From Clostridiales bacterium 1_7_47FAA (GTDB lineage: Bacteria > Bacillota > Clostridia > Lachnospirales > Lachnospiraceae), in NCBI GenBank assembly GCA_000155435.1, contig DS990263.1, forward strand, positions 546,300-610,299: a stretch of 64,000 nt of DNA, given 5' to 3'. Of this stretch, positions 51,314-61,100 are shown in pieces. The translations under genes were made by a program, and so were the position numbers. Every line of letters begins with the position of its first letter. The first letter of the stretch is position 1. The notes under the pieces were generated by a model. The model was not told the origin of the DNA. It did no database searches and worked only from the letters and a program-made list of their open reading frames with translations.

Positions 51314-52255
51314 TTATCTGCTCTCCTTATTGTATATCTGGCCCAGATATCCGGGGGCGTGGATGTTGCGCCCGAATATGACGAGGCTGAGCAGGGTTAC
51401 TGCATAGGGCAGGGCCACGAAAAACTGGTATGGAAGGGTTGAACCAAGGGCCTGAAGCCGCAGCTGCAGGGCTTCCACTGTTCCGAACATAAAGGCCGCA
51501 CACACGGCAAATACAGGATTCCATCTGGCAAGGATGGTAATGGCCAGGCAGATGAAGCCGCGGCCCGAGGACATGTTTTCCGTAAATGTGCCCACAATGC
51601 CGCAGGACAGGAAGGCGCCGCCGATGCCGGCCATGAAGCCGCTGAACATATATGTCTTATATCTGATTTTCACAACATCAATACCTGCTGCCGCTGCTGC
51701 TTTGGGATTCTCCCCTGCCGCGTCCACCTTTAATCCCAGGTTGGTATACTTTAACAGGAACCATACCACGGCGGCAGCTATGAGGGCACAGTACACAAGG
51801 GCATTGTGCTTAAAGAAAATATCGCCGATGAACGGTATTTTTGAAAGCACGGGGATTTCTATGTTCTTAAGGATATCCACCTTAATCTTATCCGTGCTGA
51901 CGCCGTACACGGCGCGGTACAGGAAGTTGGTGAAACCAAGGGCAAATATGTTGAACATGATTCCCACCACGGACTGGTCCTGCTTCCTGCTGACACCCCA
52001 GAACGCGATGAGAAGGGCGCCTGCAAGCCCGGCCATGCCTCCGGCCAGGATACCGAGGAAAAGACTGCCCGTGTGATAGGCTGCCATGAAGGATATGAGG
52101 GCGCTGACTAACATTTCCCCTTCCAGTCCGATGTTCATGACGCCGGAACGCTCAGACACCACATCTCCCACCGAGCCGAATATCAGGGGTACGCTCATGC
52201 GCACGCCTGCCGTAAAAAGAGGAACTAAAAATGCGGCTGTTAAAATCTCACTCAT
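51314..52255 (-). CDS. ABC transporter permease, nucleoside-type (NupQ-like)
   Basis: 313 residues, about eight to nine membrane segments; ERSGVMNIGLEGEMLVSALISF and GRGFICLAITILARWNPVFAV are the permease signatures of the BPD-transp-2 family. ATGA overlap with the preceding permease. Confidence 0.9.
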   Translation of the reverse strand: MSEILTAAFLVPLFTAGVRMSVPLIFGSVGDVVSERSGVMNIGLEGEMLVSALISFMAAYHTGSLFLGILAGGMAGLAGALLIAFWGVSRKQDQSVVGIMFNIFALGFTNFLYRAVYGVSTDKIKVDILKNIEIPVLSKIPFIGDIFFKHNALVYCALIAAAVVWFLLKYTNLGLKVDAAGENPKAAAAAGIDVVKIRYKTYMFSGFMAGIGGAFLSCGIVGTFTENMSSGRGFICLAITILARWNPVFAVCAAFMFGTVEALQLRLQALGSTLPYQFFVALPYAVTLLSLVIFGRNIHAPGYLGQIYNKESR

Positions 52256-53325
52256 TTTTTCACCTCTCTTTTGTCAGGGCGTTTCTTTTTGCCTGCGGTT
52301 CCGAAAAAGCTGAAGCCCAGCAGGATGAACAGCACGATCAGGGCCTGCAGGACGTTGAGGAACAGGGAGGACACACCTGTCTTCACCTGCATGGTCTCGG
52401 CTCCCGAGGACAGGGCCGCCAAAAGGATGGAGGACACCAGGACACCAACGGGATGGAGCATGCCGAGAAGGGCTGCCACCACACCGTCAAAACCATAGGA
52501 ACCCGCCAAGCCCTCCAGAAGACGTGTCTGGGTGCCTGCAATCTCCACCGCCCCTGCAATGCCTGCAAACGCGCCGCTGACAAGCATGGCGGACAGATAG
52601 TATTTCTTTTCACTGATGCCGCCAAAGGCCGCTGCCCGGATGCTGCCGCCAAGGACCCGGAGACGGTACCCGAAGCTGGTCTTACGGATGACGATCCAGT
52701 AGATGAGGAGTCCGGCCAGGGCAATCAGGATGCCTGCGTTCATCCGGGAACCTTCAAACAGCTTGGGAAGGGTGGACGCCACCTTTGCGGACTGCGGGAT
52801 GTTGCCTTTGGAGTCCCGCAGGGGATAATAAACACAGTAACTCAGGAACTGGACCGCTATGTAGTTTAAGAGCAGTGTGGTGATGATCTCGCTGGCCTTG
52901 AACTGTGTTTTAAAAAAGCCTGCAATCCCGGCCCACAATGCGCCGGACAAGGCTGCCACAAGAAGCCCCGGGAAAATCCACGCCGGACCCATGGCCCTGG
53001 CAAAGGGCGAGATGCCCACAACGGTCATTCCGATGGCGCCCAGGCATATCTGCCCCTCTCCGCCCAGGTTGCTGAGCTTTGCCTGGAAGGTAAAGGATAC
53101 TCCCAGGCCCACAATCAGGATGGGCACCAGTTTTACGGATATTTCCCCAATGCTCCGGAAGGAACGGAAGGGGCGGATCAGAAGGTAATAATAGGCTTCC
53201 AGGGGATTGACATGGAGGATGCTGATGAAGATGCCTCCTATTAAAAGGGCTGCCGCCACGGCAATCAGTGTAATGAGGCATTTAGCAGCCGCCCCTGCTT
53301 CATGGATGGAATCAAGTAGTTTCAT
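52252..53325 (-). CDS. ABC transporter permease, nucleoside-type (NupP-like)
   Basis: 357 residues, about eight to nine membrane segments, with KLSNLGGEGQICLGAIGMTVVG and GSYGFDGVVAALLGMLHPVGVLVSS. Pairs with the permease at 51314. The start overlaps the ATPase gene end by 14 bases. Confidence 0.9.
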   Translation of the reverse strand: MKLLDSIHEAGAAAKCLITLIAVAAALLIGGIFISILHVNPLEAYYYLLIRPFRSFRSIGEISVKLVPILIVGLGVSFTFQAKLSNLGGEGQICLGAIGMTVVGISPFARAMGPAWIFPGLLVAALSGALWAGIAGFFKTQFKASEIITTLLLNYIAVQFLSYCVYYPLRDSKGNIPQSAKVASTLPKLFEGSRMNAGILIALAGLLIYWIVIRKTSFGYRLRVLGGSIRAAAFGGISEKKYYLSAMLVSGAFAGIAGAVEIAGTQTRLLEGLAGSYGFDGVVAALLGMLHPVGVLVSSILLAALSSGAETMQVKTGVSSLFLNVLQALIVLFILLGFSFFGTAGKKKRPDKREVKK

Positions 53326-54844
53326 TGGCAGTCACCCCCATCATCATCATTCCCACTTCACGCACCGTTGTTTCCTCGGGAAGGACCTCCCCCACGATCC
53401 TGCCCCGGTAGAGCACCACAATCCGGTCGGAAAGGGCGAACAGTTCTTCAAAATCACCGGACAGCAGGAGCAGTCCCATTCCTTCATCCCTGGCCTTAAT
53501 GATTTTTTCACGTATGAACCAGGTGGCCTTGATATCCAGTCCCCTGGTGGGATAGGCGCATATCATGGCCTTTGGATGTTTGCTCAGCGCCCTGGCCAGT
53601 ATGAACTTCTGGAGGTTACCGCCGGAAAGGTTGGCGCTTCTGTCCGTGATTCCCCTGGCCCTTACGTCAAAGTCAAACATGGCCTTTGCTGCCTGGGTCT
53701 TAATAAAACGGTAATCCAGGAAACATCCCTTTTTCGGCGGCCTGCGGTTGCGCAGTATCCAGTTTTCATAAAGAGGGAAGTCCGGCACGCTGCCAACGTG
53801 ATTCCGGTCCGCAGGCACGTAGGAAATCCCCCGGTCAATGAAATCCTTGGCATTCCTGGTGGAAACCTCGGCGCCGTCAATCAGGACCCGGCCCCCGGCC
53901 GCCCTTCTTACCCCGGCCAGTACTTCGGCCAGCTCCATCTGTCCATTTCCTTCCACGCTGGCAATCCCGACCACTTCGCCGGGATACACGGACAGGGACA
54001 CGCCGTTTAAGGTCATGACCCTGCGGTCGTCCTCCGCCTTCAGGTCCTGGGCGCAGAGCACGGGCACCCTGTCCCTGTGGTCACCGCGGATCTTGTCAAA
54101 TTCCGGGGGCGTTACTTCCTCCCCCACCATCATCCTTACAATGGTGGACTTGTCCGCATCCTTTGTGTCAATCTGGCCCGTTACCCTTCCTTTGGTAAGG
54201 ACCGTGATGCGGCGGCTGATTTTCAGCACCTCATCCAGCTTATGGCTGATGAAGATGACGCCTTTGCCTTCACTGACCAGATTGGCTATGATTTCAAACA
54301 GGCCGTCGCATTCCTGGGGAAGCAGGACCGCTGTGGGTTCGTCAAAAATCAGCACATCCGCGCCAGTATACAGAAGCTTTAATATCTCCACCTTCTGCTG
54401 CATGCCGATGCTCAGCTGTTCCACCGGGCTGTGCAGGTCCACGTCAATGCCGTATTTCTGCTTCAGCTGTTCCAGCGTGTCCTCAATCTTCCTGCGGTTT
54501 GTGATGGAAAATGTCTTCACATCCCCCATCAGGCCGATATTCTCAATGGCCGAGAACACATCCACCAGCATGAAGTGCTGGTGGACCATACCGATGCCAT
54601 GGCGGAGGGCATCCTTGGGAGAGTGGATCCGGACCGGTTTCCCGGAAAGGAATACCTCTCCCCTGTCCGGCTTATAGATACCGTAGATTACATTCATCAG
54701 CGTGCTTTTACCGGCGCCGTTCTCCCCCAGCAGGGCATGGACTTCTCCAGGATACACGGTAAGGTTGATATCCTCATTGGCAGTAAAGCTGCCGAAGGTC
54801 TTTGTTATTCCTTTTAATTCAAGTAACGGAGTCTGGTTGTCCAT
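53312..54844 (-). CDS. ABC transporter ATP-binding protein, double cassette (NupO-like)
   Basis: About 510 residues from the ATG at 54844 (GGAGG upstream). Cassette 1: GENGAGKSTLMN, LSIGMQQKVEILKLLYTGADVLIFDEPTAVL. Cassette 2: ASVEGNGQMELAEVLAG (degenerate Walker A), LSGGNLQKFILARALSKHPKAMICAYPTRGLD. This asymmetry is normal for sugar/nucleoside double ATPases. Energises the two permeases. Confidence 0.92.
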   Translation of the reverse strand: MDNQTPLLELKGITKTFGSFTANEDINLTVYPGEVHALLGENGAGKSTLMNVIYGIYKPDRGEVFLSGKPVRIHSPKDALRHGIGMVHQHFMLVDVFSAIENIGLMGDVKTFSITNRRKIEDTLEQLKQKYGIDVDLHSPVEQLSIGMQQKVEILKLLYTGADVLIFDEPTAVLLPQECDGLFEIIANLVSEGKGVIFISHKLDEVLKISRRITVLTKGRVTGQIDTKDADKSTIVRMMVGEEVTPPEFDKIRGDHRDRVPVLCAQDLKAEDDRRVMTLNGVSLSVYPGEVVGIASVEGNGQMELAEVLAGVRRAAGGRVLIDGAEVSTRNAKDFIDRGISYVPADRNHVGSVPDFPLYENWILRNRRPPKKGCFLDYRFIKTQAAKAMFDFDVRARGITDRSANLSGGNLQKFILARALSKHPKAMICAYPTRGLDIKATWFIREKIIKARDEGMGLLLLSGDFEELFALSDRIVVLYRGRIVGEVLPEETTVREVGMMMMGVTANETT

Positions 54845-54858
54845 GTATGCCCTCCTGC

Positions 54859-55605
54859 TTATTTGCAATGTACCTTACACCACAGTTCCTGTACCGGAGG
54901 AATCTGCTCCCTCATGCCCGGGGCAAGGCGGCACCAGATGATTCCCTTGGTGGGCCTTGGGAACTCATGGCGCGTCTCGATGATGCGCGTAGGTGTCACG
55001 ATGTAGTCAATGGCGGTGTCATACTCTTCCACCGTAACGTCCACGTCAGCCACCTGGCAGTCATGGCCGGCCCCCACAATCACAGAGGTTTCATCTACAA
55101 TGCCCATGGTATATAACATGGCCCATTCCAGATCAAAGTACCCATGTCCCTTGCCGAAACGGATGCCGCTGGGCGTGATGGCAGATGCGCCGGTCACCAG
55201 CATATCGATGTGGCCCACGGACTCTTTTAACTGCTCCAGGGTCTGGTGCTTCCAGTAACGGGAGACCCCGTCAAGCAGGGAGGCAACCTCTTCCTTCCCT
55301 TCCGGGATGTACTCAGGACGGATGAGGAAAAATCCCCTGGTAATCCCGTAGTTGGTCATGACAACTGTCTTCCTGTCACGGAATGCTGTTTCACGCAGCG
55401 TTTCCAGGTTATTGTCCGGCGTTATGAAAATCACCTTGGCGTTCTTATACATATCCGTGGACGCCAGCAGTGCGGCGCCCTTGTCACTGCCTTCATAATC
55501 CGCGATAAACTCTGAAAACTGCCAGCTGAATTTGGAATCCGGCCTTGCCACCTTAAGTAACTCTTCCCAGATTTTTACCCTTGCTGTTTTTGCATCCATT
55601 TTCAT
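54859..55605 (-). CDS. 5-formyltetrahydrofolate cyclo-ligase-like protein
   Basis: 248 residues. The MTHFS-fold signature is SGIRFGKGHGYFDLEWAMLY with GHDCQV nearby; the N-terminal half (KVIFITPDNNLETLRETAFRDRKTVVMTNYG) is also as in the family. Family members ligate formyl-THF or act on other folate-like or unknown substrates. It leads a BMP-transporter operon: its stop is within 15 bases of the ATPase start, which suggests that the imported compound is its substrate or a relative (inference). Confidence 0.82.
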   Translation of the reverse strand: MKMDAKTARVKIWEELLKVARPDSKFSWQFSEFIADYEGSDKGAALLASTDMYKNAKVIFITPDNNLETLRETAFRDRKTVVMTNYGITRGFFLIRPEYIPEGKEEVASLLDGVSRYWKHQTLEQLKESVGHIDMLVTGASAITPSGIRFGKGHGYFDLEWAMLYTMGIVDETSVIVGAGHDCQVADVDVTVEEYDTAIDYIVTPTRIIETRHEFPRPTKGIIWCRLAPGMREQIPPVQELWCKVHCK

Positions 55606-55675
55606 GCCCCTCTCTTCTCCTTTGTGTACTTATTCTTTTTTCTCATATTTTTCACGTTTATTATTAACACAGCTA

Positions 55676-55704
55676 ATATTAGTATGTTTTTTATTGTTTG
55701 TCAA
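55676..55704 (-). promoter_or_regulatory. Promoter of the cyclo-ligase/BMP transporter operon
   Basis: Minus-strand TTGACA (55704-55699), 17-base spacer, TAATAT (55681-55676). A palindrome CTAATATTAG (55673-55682) covers the -10 and could be an operator. Confidence 0.7.
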
Positions 55705-55763
55705 TCATTAATTAAGAGGATTGCAAAATGTCCCTGGGAGGGGGAGATATGGTCCCATGGGAA

Positions 55764-55801
55764 ATAAAAAACGGAGTCCCCGGACATATACAGGACCCCG
55801 T
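55764..55801 (-). terminator. Terminator of the PH/GRAM-like protein gene
   Basis: Minus-strand 9-bp stem (ACGGGGTCC/GGACTCCGT, one G-U pair; 55801-55771) followed by a T6 run. Confidence 0.75.
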
Positions 55802-55820
55802 CAATAAATGCGGCTTATTC

Positions 55821-56144
55821 TTAAAGTTTGGACTGAATCAGTTCAAGTACTTCCTTCCTCTTAAGGACAGACAGCTTATATGTTTTCCCGTCCTTCATGG
55901 AAACCTTGATTCCGGTGGGAAGGAACTGAAGAAGCGGTCCGACCTTGCAAAGGCCTGCGGATTCCATCTCTGAATATGGAAGGTCCAGGGCCGCCACAAA
56001 CCCGCCCCTAAAGATGATCCGTTCATTCGTGAACCAATATTTACCGGATTTCTGGCTGTAAAAACAAAGGGTTTTTTCCCAATAATCACCTTTCAGTTCT
56101 TTTTCAATCTGTTCACCTTCATGTAAATCCAATGCATCTGCCAT
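55821..56144 (-). CDS. Bacterial PH/GRAM-like domain protein
   Basis: 107 residues. EKELKGDYWEKTLCFYSQKSGKYWFTNERIIFRGGFVAALDLPYSEMESAGLCKVGPLLQFLPTGIKV fits a small bacterial PH/GRAM fold (W-x-T..R-I-I-F-x-G). No membrane segment. Probably a single gene; a TATAAT lies at about 56181-56186. Function unknown. Confidence 0.7.
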   Translation of the reverse strand: MADALDLHEGEQIEKELKGDYWEKTLCFYSQKSGKYWFTNERIIFRGGFVAALDLPYSEMESAGLCKVGPLLQFLPTGIKVSMKDGKTYKLSVLKRKEVLELIQSKL

Positions 56145-56213
56145 GATTCGGCCTCCTTTGTATGTTGTGATAACGCTAATCCATTATACACTAGGTATAC
56201 CGGAAATGGAATA

Positions 56214-56242
56214 CAAAAAAAGGAAAACCTCCTCAGTTTTCC
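56214..56242 (-). terminator. Terminator of the DUF4177 gene
   Basis: Minus-strand stem GGAAAAC/GTTTTCC (56242-56222), overlapping the last codons, followed by TTTTTTT. Confidence 0.75.
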
Positions 56243-56439
56243 TTTTCCAATACAATTTCATAACTGCCGCCGCTTATCATCCTGCGCTCGCCGGCCGGGC
56301 TGATGATCTGTATCAGCCGCCATCCCTGGGCAGCCTCGCTCATGATGATTTCCTTACACCGCTCCAGAGTCTCCATATTGCCATTTTTCAAGTTTCCGTC
56401 TAAGGGAACTTCCACGAATTTATAATCAAATTTTCCCAT
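56233..56439 (-). CDS. DUF4177-family small protein
   Basis: 68 residues: MGKFDYKFVEVPLDGN...AAQGWRLIQIISPAGERRMISGGSYEIVLEKEN, the DUF4177 pattern (YKFV...GW.LI.I). The frame extends to 56613 but that part is non-homologous. Upstream, an inverted repeat AATGGTAT/ATACCATT overlaps a TATAAT. Confidence 0.8.
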   Translation of the reverse strand: MGKFDYKFVEVPLDGNLKNGNMETLERCKEIIMSEAAQGWRLIQIISPAGERRMISGGSYEIVLEKEN

Positions 56440-56473
56440 AACAACAACTCTTTCTCTTATGATATTTGCCTTC

Positions 56474-56505
56474 ATTATAATGGTATTGCTCATAAAGATA
56501 CCATT
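56474..56505 (-). promoter_or_regulatory. -10 box with overlapping 8-bp inverted repeat before the DUF4177 gene
   Basis: TATAAT at 56479-56474 on minus; AATGGTAT (56505-56498) and ATACCATT (56486-56479) form a dyad in the spacer region. Could be an operator or a small hairpin. Confidence 0.45.
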
Positions 56506-56566
56506 GGAATTTGCAGGGCGGGTATAAAGATTGTATATAGATTCAGGAATGATTCCTGTTTTTATG

Positions 56567-56609
56567 TAAAAAAATGGGGATATGGAACGTCCGGCGCCCA
56601 AATCCCCAT
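56567..56609 (-). terminator. Terminator of citrate synthase
   Basis: Minus-strand stem ATGGGGAT/ATCCCCAT (56609-56602 and 56581-56574) followed by TTTTTTTAC. 97 bases after the citrate synthase stop. Confidence 0.7.
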
Positions 56610-56705
56610 CCATGCCCCGTTCCGCCCACAGGACAGACGGACCTCTTCTTATTTACTTTTTACAACGGATAACCGCACCCTATTACAGAGCATGATATAC
56701 TATGC

Positions 56706-58064
56706 TCACCGCTCTGACAATGGCTTATAAACTTCTTCCTGCATTACGCTGGTATATGCGGGACGGATAATCTTATCCATATTGATTAACTCTTCGATGC
56801 GGTGTGCGCTCCAGCCCACAATCCTTGCAATTGCAAAGATAGGTGTGAACATCTCTTCCGGGATATCCAGCATGCTGTAAACAAAACCGCTATAGAAATC
56901 AACGTTGGCGCTGACGCCTTTGTAGATTTTACGCTCTTCGGTGATGACCTTTGGACCCAGCTCCTCAATCATGGAGTACAGTTCAAAATCATCCTCACGG
57001 CCTTTTTCCTCTGAGAGCTGCCTTACGAAGCGTTTGAAGATTTCAGCTCTTGGGTCCGACTTGGAGTATACGGCGTGGCCCATTCCGTAGATAAGGCCTT
57101 TTTTATCAAATGCCTCCTTGTGGAGAAGCTTCTTCAGGTAATCTTCCACTTCCTCCCTGTCCTTTAAATCCTTTACATTCTTCCTTAAGTCAGCCATCAT
57201 CTCCACTACCTTGATGTTGGCGCCGCCGTGCTTTGGTCCCTTTAAGGAGGCCAGGGCCGCGGAGACAACGGAATATGTATCGGTTCCGGAAGAGGTGACC
57301 ACGTGGGTGGTGAAGGTGGAGTTATTACCGCCGCCATGCTCCATATGAAGGATCAGTGCAAGATCCAGCACATGTGCCTCCACTTCGGAGTACTTCATAT
57401 CCGGGCGCAGCAGCCTTAACAGGTTCTCTGCCGTGGACAGGTTCTCGTCCGGACGGTGGATATACATGCTGGCATCCCTCTCATAGTGGTTGTAAGCATG
57501 GTAGCCGTAAACGGCCAGCATGGGCATGACACTGATTAACATCATGCTCTGCCTGAGCACATTGGGGATGGAGATATCCCATGCCTTGTCATCATAGCTT
57601 GCCAGGGTCAGGATACTCTTGCTTAAGGATATCATCATATCCCTGGATGGGGCCTTCATCACAACGTCCCTGACAAAATTCGTGGGAAGGGTGCGGCTGA
57701 ATGCCAGGCTTTCCCTGAACTTTGTGAGCTGGCTGTCACCGGGCAACTCACCAAAAAGAAGCAGATACGCAATCTCTTCAAACCCATACCGGTTGTCTCT
57801 CACCACTCCGCCTATTAAATCATAAATGTTATAACCCCGGTAGAATAGTTTTCCTTCACAGGGCACCTTTACCCCGTCCACAACCTTGTTGGACTCAATT
57901 TTGGACACTTTCGTCAGTCCTGCCACAACACCGTTACCATTCTTGTCGCGGAGCCCCCGTTTCACCTCGTACTTCTCGTAGAGCCCCAAATCAATCCTCT
58001 CATCATTCAGGCAGATATCTGCCCACTGACTTACATTGTCCATAAATTCCTTTGTCTGAATCAT
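56706..58064 (-). CDS. Citrate synthase
   Basis: 452 residues. Catalytic histidines in LHMEHGGGNNSTFTTHV and GMGHAVYSKSDPRA and the aspartate in VDFYSGFVYSMLDIP; KLFYRGYNIYDLIGG is the N-terminal block. Condenses oxaloacetate and acetyl-CoA; 2-methylcitrate activity cannot be excluded. Single gene with its own promoter and terminator. Confidence 0.93.
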   Translation of the reverse strand: MIQTKEFMDNVSQWADICLNDERIDLGLYEKYEVKRGLRDKNGNGVVAGLTKVSKIESNKVVDGVKVPCEGKLFYRGYNIYDLIGGVVRDNRYGFEEIAYLLLFGELPGDSQLTKFRESLAFSRTLPTNFVRDVVMKAPSRDMMISLSKSILTLASYDDKAWDISIPNVLRQSMMLISVMPMLAVYGYHAYNHYERDASMYIHRPDENLSTAENLLRLLRPDMKYSEVEAHVLDLALILHMEHGGGNNSTFTTHVVTSSGTDTYSVVSAALASLKGPKHGGANIKVVEMMADLRKNVKDLKDREEVEDYLKKLLHKEAFDKKGLIYGMGHAVYSKSDPRAEIFKRFVRQLSEEKGREDDFELYSMIEELGPKVITEERKIYKGVSANVDFYSGFVYSMLDIPEEMFTPIFAIARIVGWSAHRIEELINMDKIIRPAYTSVMQEEVYKPLSER

Positions 58065-58123
58065 GCAAATCTCTCCTTTCCGTTTTCGATATAGTTTCCT
58101 CCTATGAAATCAGTAATGGTACT

Positions 58124-58152
58124 ATTTTAATATATTTTACCGATTATTGCAA
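58124..58152 (-). promoter_or_regulatory. Promoter of citrate synthase
   Basis: Minus-strand TTGCAA (58152-58147), 17-base spacer, TAAAAT (58129-58124). Confidence 0.6.
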
Positions 58153-58159
58153 TACTTTC

Positions 58160-61100
58160 CTATTCTTCTTCCAAATCTTTTACCAGTTCCTGGAAACGGT
58201 CCCGTTCAAATTCCTGAATGGAAATGGACTTTTTATTGGGATTTGCAAACACGAATGTCTTGTCCACGTTCTCCACATAGTTCTGTATCTTATCATTGGT
58301 GGCGCTGATGATGGCCTGGAACCCAAGGCCGCGGATCAGCTCGATGCAGCTTGCCACCTTTTCGGCATCCATTTTGGAAAATGCCTCGTCCAGCACCACC
58401 AGGCGGATGGTGGGATTGCGCTCCATCCTGGGGGATAGGTTGATGCGGTATGCCTGGGCGAAGCTGGCCAAAAGGGCCACATACAGGGGATTCTGGCCCT
58501 CCCCTCCTGAATTTTTCTTAATCATCCGGCTCAGGCGGATTTTAATCACCTCATCCTCATTCCGGATCAGCTGCTGCATGTCAAAGGACAGATAGGTGCG
58601 GTAATCCGCATATTTATCCATATTGCGCTTCGCCTCCTCCAGCTCCTGGGGCGTGGCGTTTTCCGGCGGTATGAAGATGCCGATCAGGTCATTGATTAAA
58701 ACCCCGTACTGGTTTTCGTGCTGGGTGGTGAAAAGGTCCAGCTGGTTGTCGAAGGAATCCGTCAGCTGGGACGGGTTTACTTCCAGGGATTCGTCCATGA
58801 ACATATCATAGTACCTGCCGTCCGCACCCTTGTTGCGCCCGATGACAAACTGGTATTTGTCCTTTCCGAAATCCAGGCGGCTGATGATGCGGTTCAGCTC
58901 GTCCCCGCGGAGCATGGCTTCCCGTATGGCGCTGCGGATTTTATACATGAAGTCATTTTTAAAATGCTCCACGGCGGCCCGGGCCTGGTCAGCTGCCTTC
59001 TGCCTGTATTCCTCCAGATGGTCGCAGGACAGGCTTTTAAGGAGGTGGTCATATGCCTGGTTATCCTTATGGTTCACCGGGAAATTCCGGTTGGGATAAC
59101 GGCGCAGGTAGTCGGTCCTTGCGGTCATCAGGTCCTGGAAGGCCGTGTCACGGCTTTCTGAAATCCGGCTGCACCTTGTGCTGTAGCTTTCCTTTTCCCG
59201 GTCATACCTTGGATGGTCCTTGGCCGACAGGTATCCGGCCAGTTCCGTGTCCAGCCCGCTGTTGCTTACCCAGCCCCGTTCCTGATCCGTCAGGGCCGCA
59301 TTCAGGCTGATGGCTGTATTCTGGTACCGGCTGATTTCATTTTCCTTGTCCCGGATCAGGTTCATCAGCCCGTCCCGCTCCCGCTTCTTGCCGTCGCAAA
59401 GGCTTACCACCGCCTTCCTCTCCTGCTCCAGCTGGTCCACGTCCTGGGTCTTCAGCTTCTCAAGCTTTGACAGAAGCTGCTTCTTTTCACGCTGCTTTTC
59501 ATTCCAGGCGCCCATATCCCTTAACCATTCCAGATATTCCTCCGGCTCACCGCCAAGGCGCTCAAGGCTGAGGATGCGCTGGCACTCACGTACGATTTCC
59601 TCCAGAGGCTTTTTCTGTTCCTCCATGGACTTAAGCTCCTGCTCCAGAAGCCGGATGCGCTTCCTCACACTGTCCTTGCCGATGTAAGCAAACTTACTGT
59701 AGTTTTCAGGATTGATGTGCTGGAGCCGGAAGCTGTGGTAGAGCAGGCAGCTGTCGGTGATGCCGATCCGGCACTGGCGGAGTTCCTGGGTGGTGGCGCA
59801 TTTGATTACTTTTCCCAGCAAAAGGTCGATGTAGGGCTGGATATAGGACTCACGCACCGACACCTCTTCGGATAGGGCGCCCGCAAGGACCGTGGGCTGG
59901 CTTTGGGACAGTTTTTCCGTGTCCAGGACAGCTGCGTTATAATACTCTTTTTTATCTAGTTCCCCATATATTTCCAGGGCAATACGGGCATATTTAGGAG
60001 GGACCACAAGGCTCAGCTTCTGGCTGCCAAGATACCCCTCCACCGCATTGCGCCACTGGTCCTTTTTGATATCCAGCAGGTCGGCAAGGATATGGACGTC
60101 CACGCCCTTTCCGGTTTCTTCCAGCAGGCGGCGCTGCAGGAAGCTTCTGGCATGCTCCAGGTATTTAGGATATGCCTTGTTGCCGGAACGCAGCTTTTCC
60201 AGTTCGTCTTTTGTCTGTTTTTCCCTGTTTTTCAGGTCCCTGATCTCAGCGGCAGCCTCCTGGCGCTGCTTTTCCGTGTCCGCGCACATGGAGGCAATGG
60301 ATTCCTTCAGGCGGCAAAGGGTTTTATTGTCAATGGTGCGGTTTTCAAATTCCTCAATATCCCAGAGGGTCTGGTTGGAGGTGATATCCTCGTCTTCCCA
60401 TGCCTTGAGGGACTGGGTGGTCTGCTGCCACCTGGCCTCGCTTTTGCCCAGGCGCTCCAGAAGCTGGTTCAGGGCCTCCGCCTGCTTTTTCAGGTCCTCA
60501 TAGCCGGTTGAGGCAATGCGGCGCAGCAGATCGTCCCCCTGTTCGGTCAGGTCCGCAATCTGGGTTTCCACTGCTGTTCGCGTATCCTCCTGGCGTTTCA
60601 GGTCCTCCTTTGCCAAGGACAGCCGGTCGGCCAGTGTCCTGACCTGGGACTGAAGGTCCAGGATTTCCAGCTTTTTCACGAAGTAGGCATATTTCTCCAG
60701 CTCCTGTTCCTTTTCCTGGTAAACGCCGTATGCCTGCCGGATACGGTTCAGTTCCTCTATCTCCGCGCAGGTGTCCTCTATCTTTTTGCGCATGCGTCCA
60801 TACTGCATGACGCTTTCCTGCATGTCCTCAATGTGGATGTCCTGCTCCATGCAGATGTATTCTTTTACAAAATCTTCCAGTTTTATGTTCATGCGGAAGG
60901 GGATGGCCCGTTTGAACAGCAGGGGGAATTTCTCAGAATCCAGTCCGCCCAGGTAAGTGTCATACAGCACCCTGCGGAACCGTTCATTGTGGGAGGTGGC
61001 AAAGCATTCCTCCTTGTTGAAATGTTCCTGGAGATAGGATTCCACCTCCGCTATGGACATGGTGCGCTTCCCTGTGCGGTATGCATTGTCCCACATAGGG

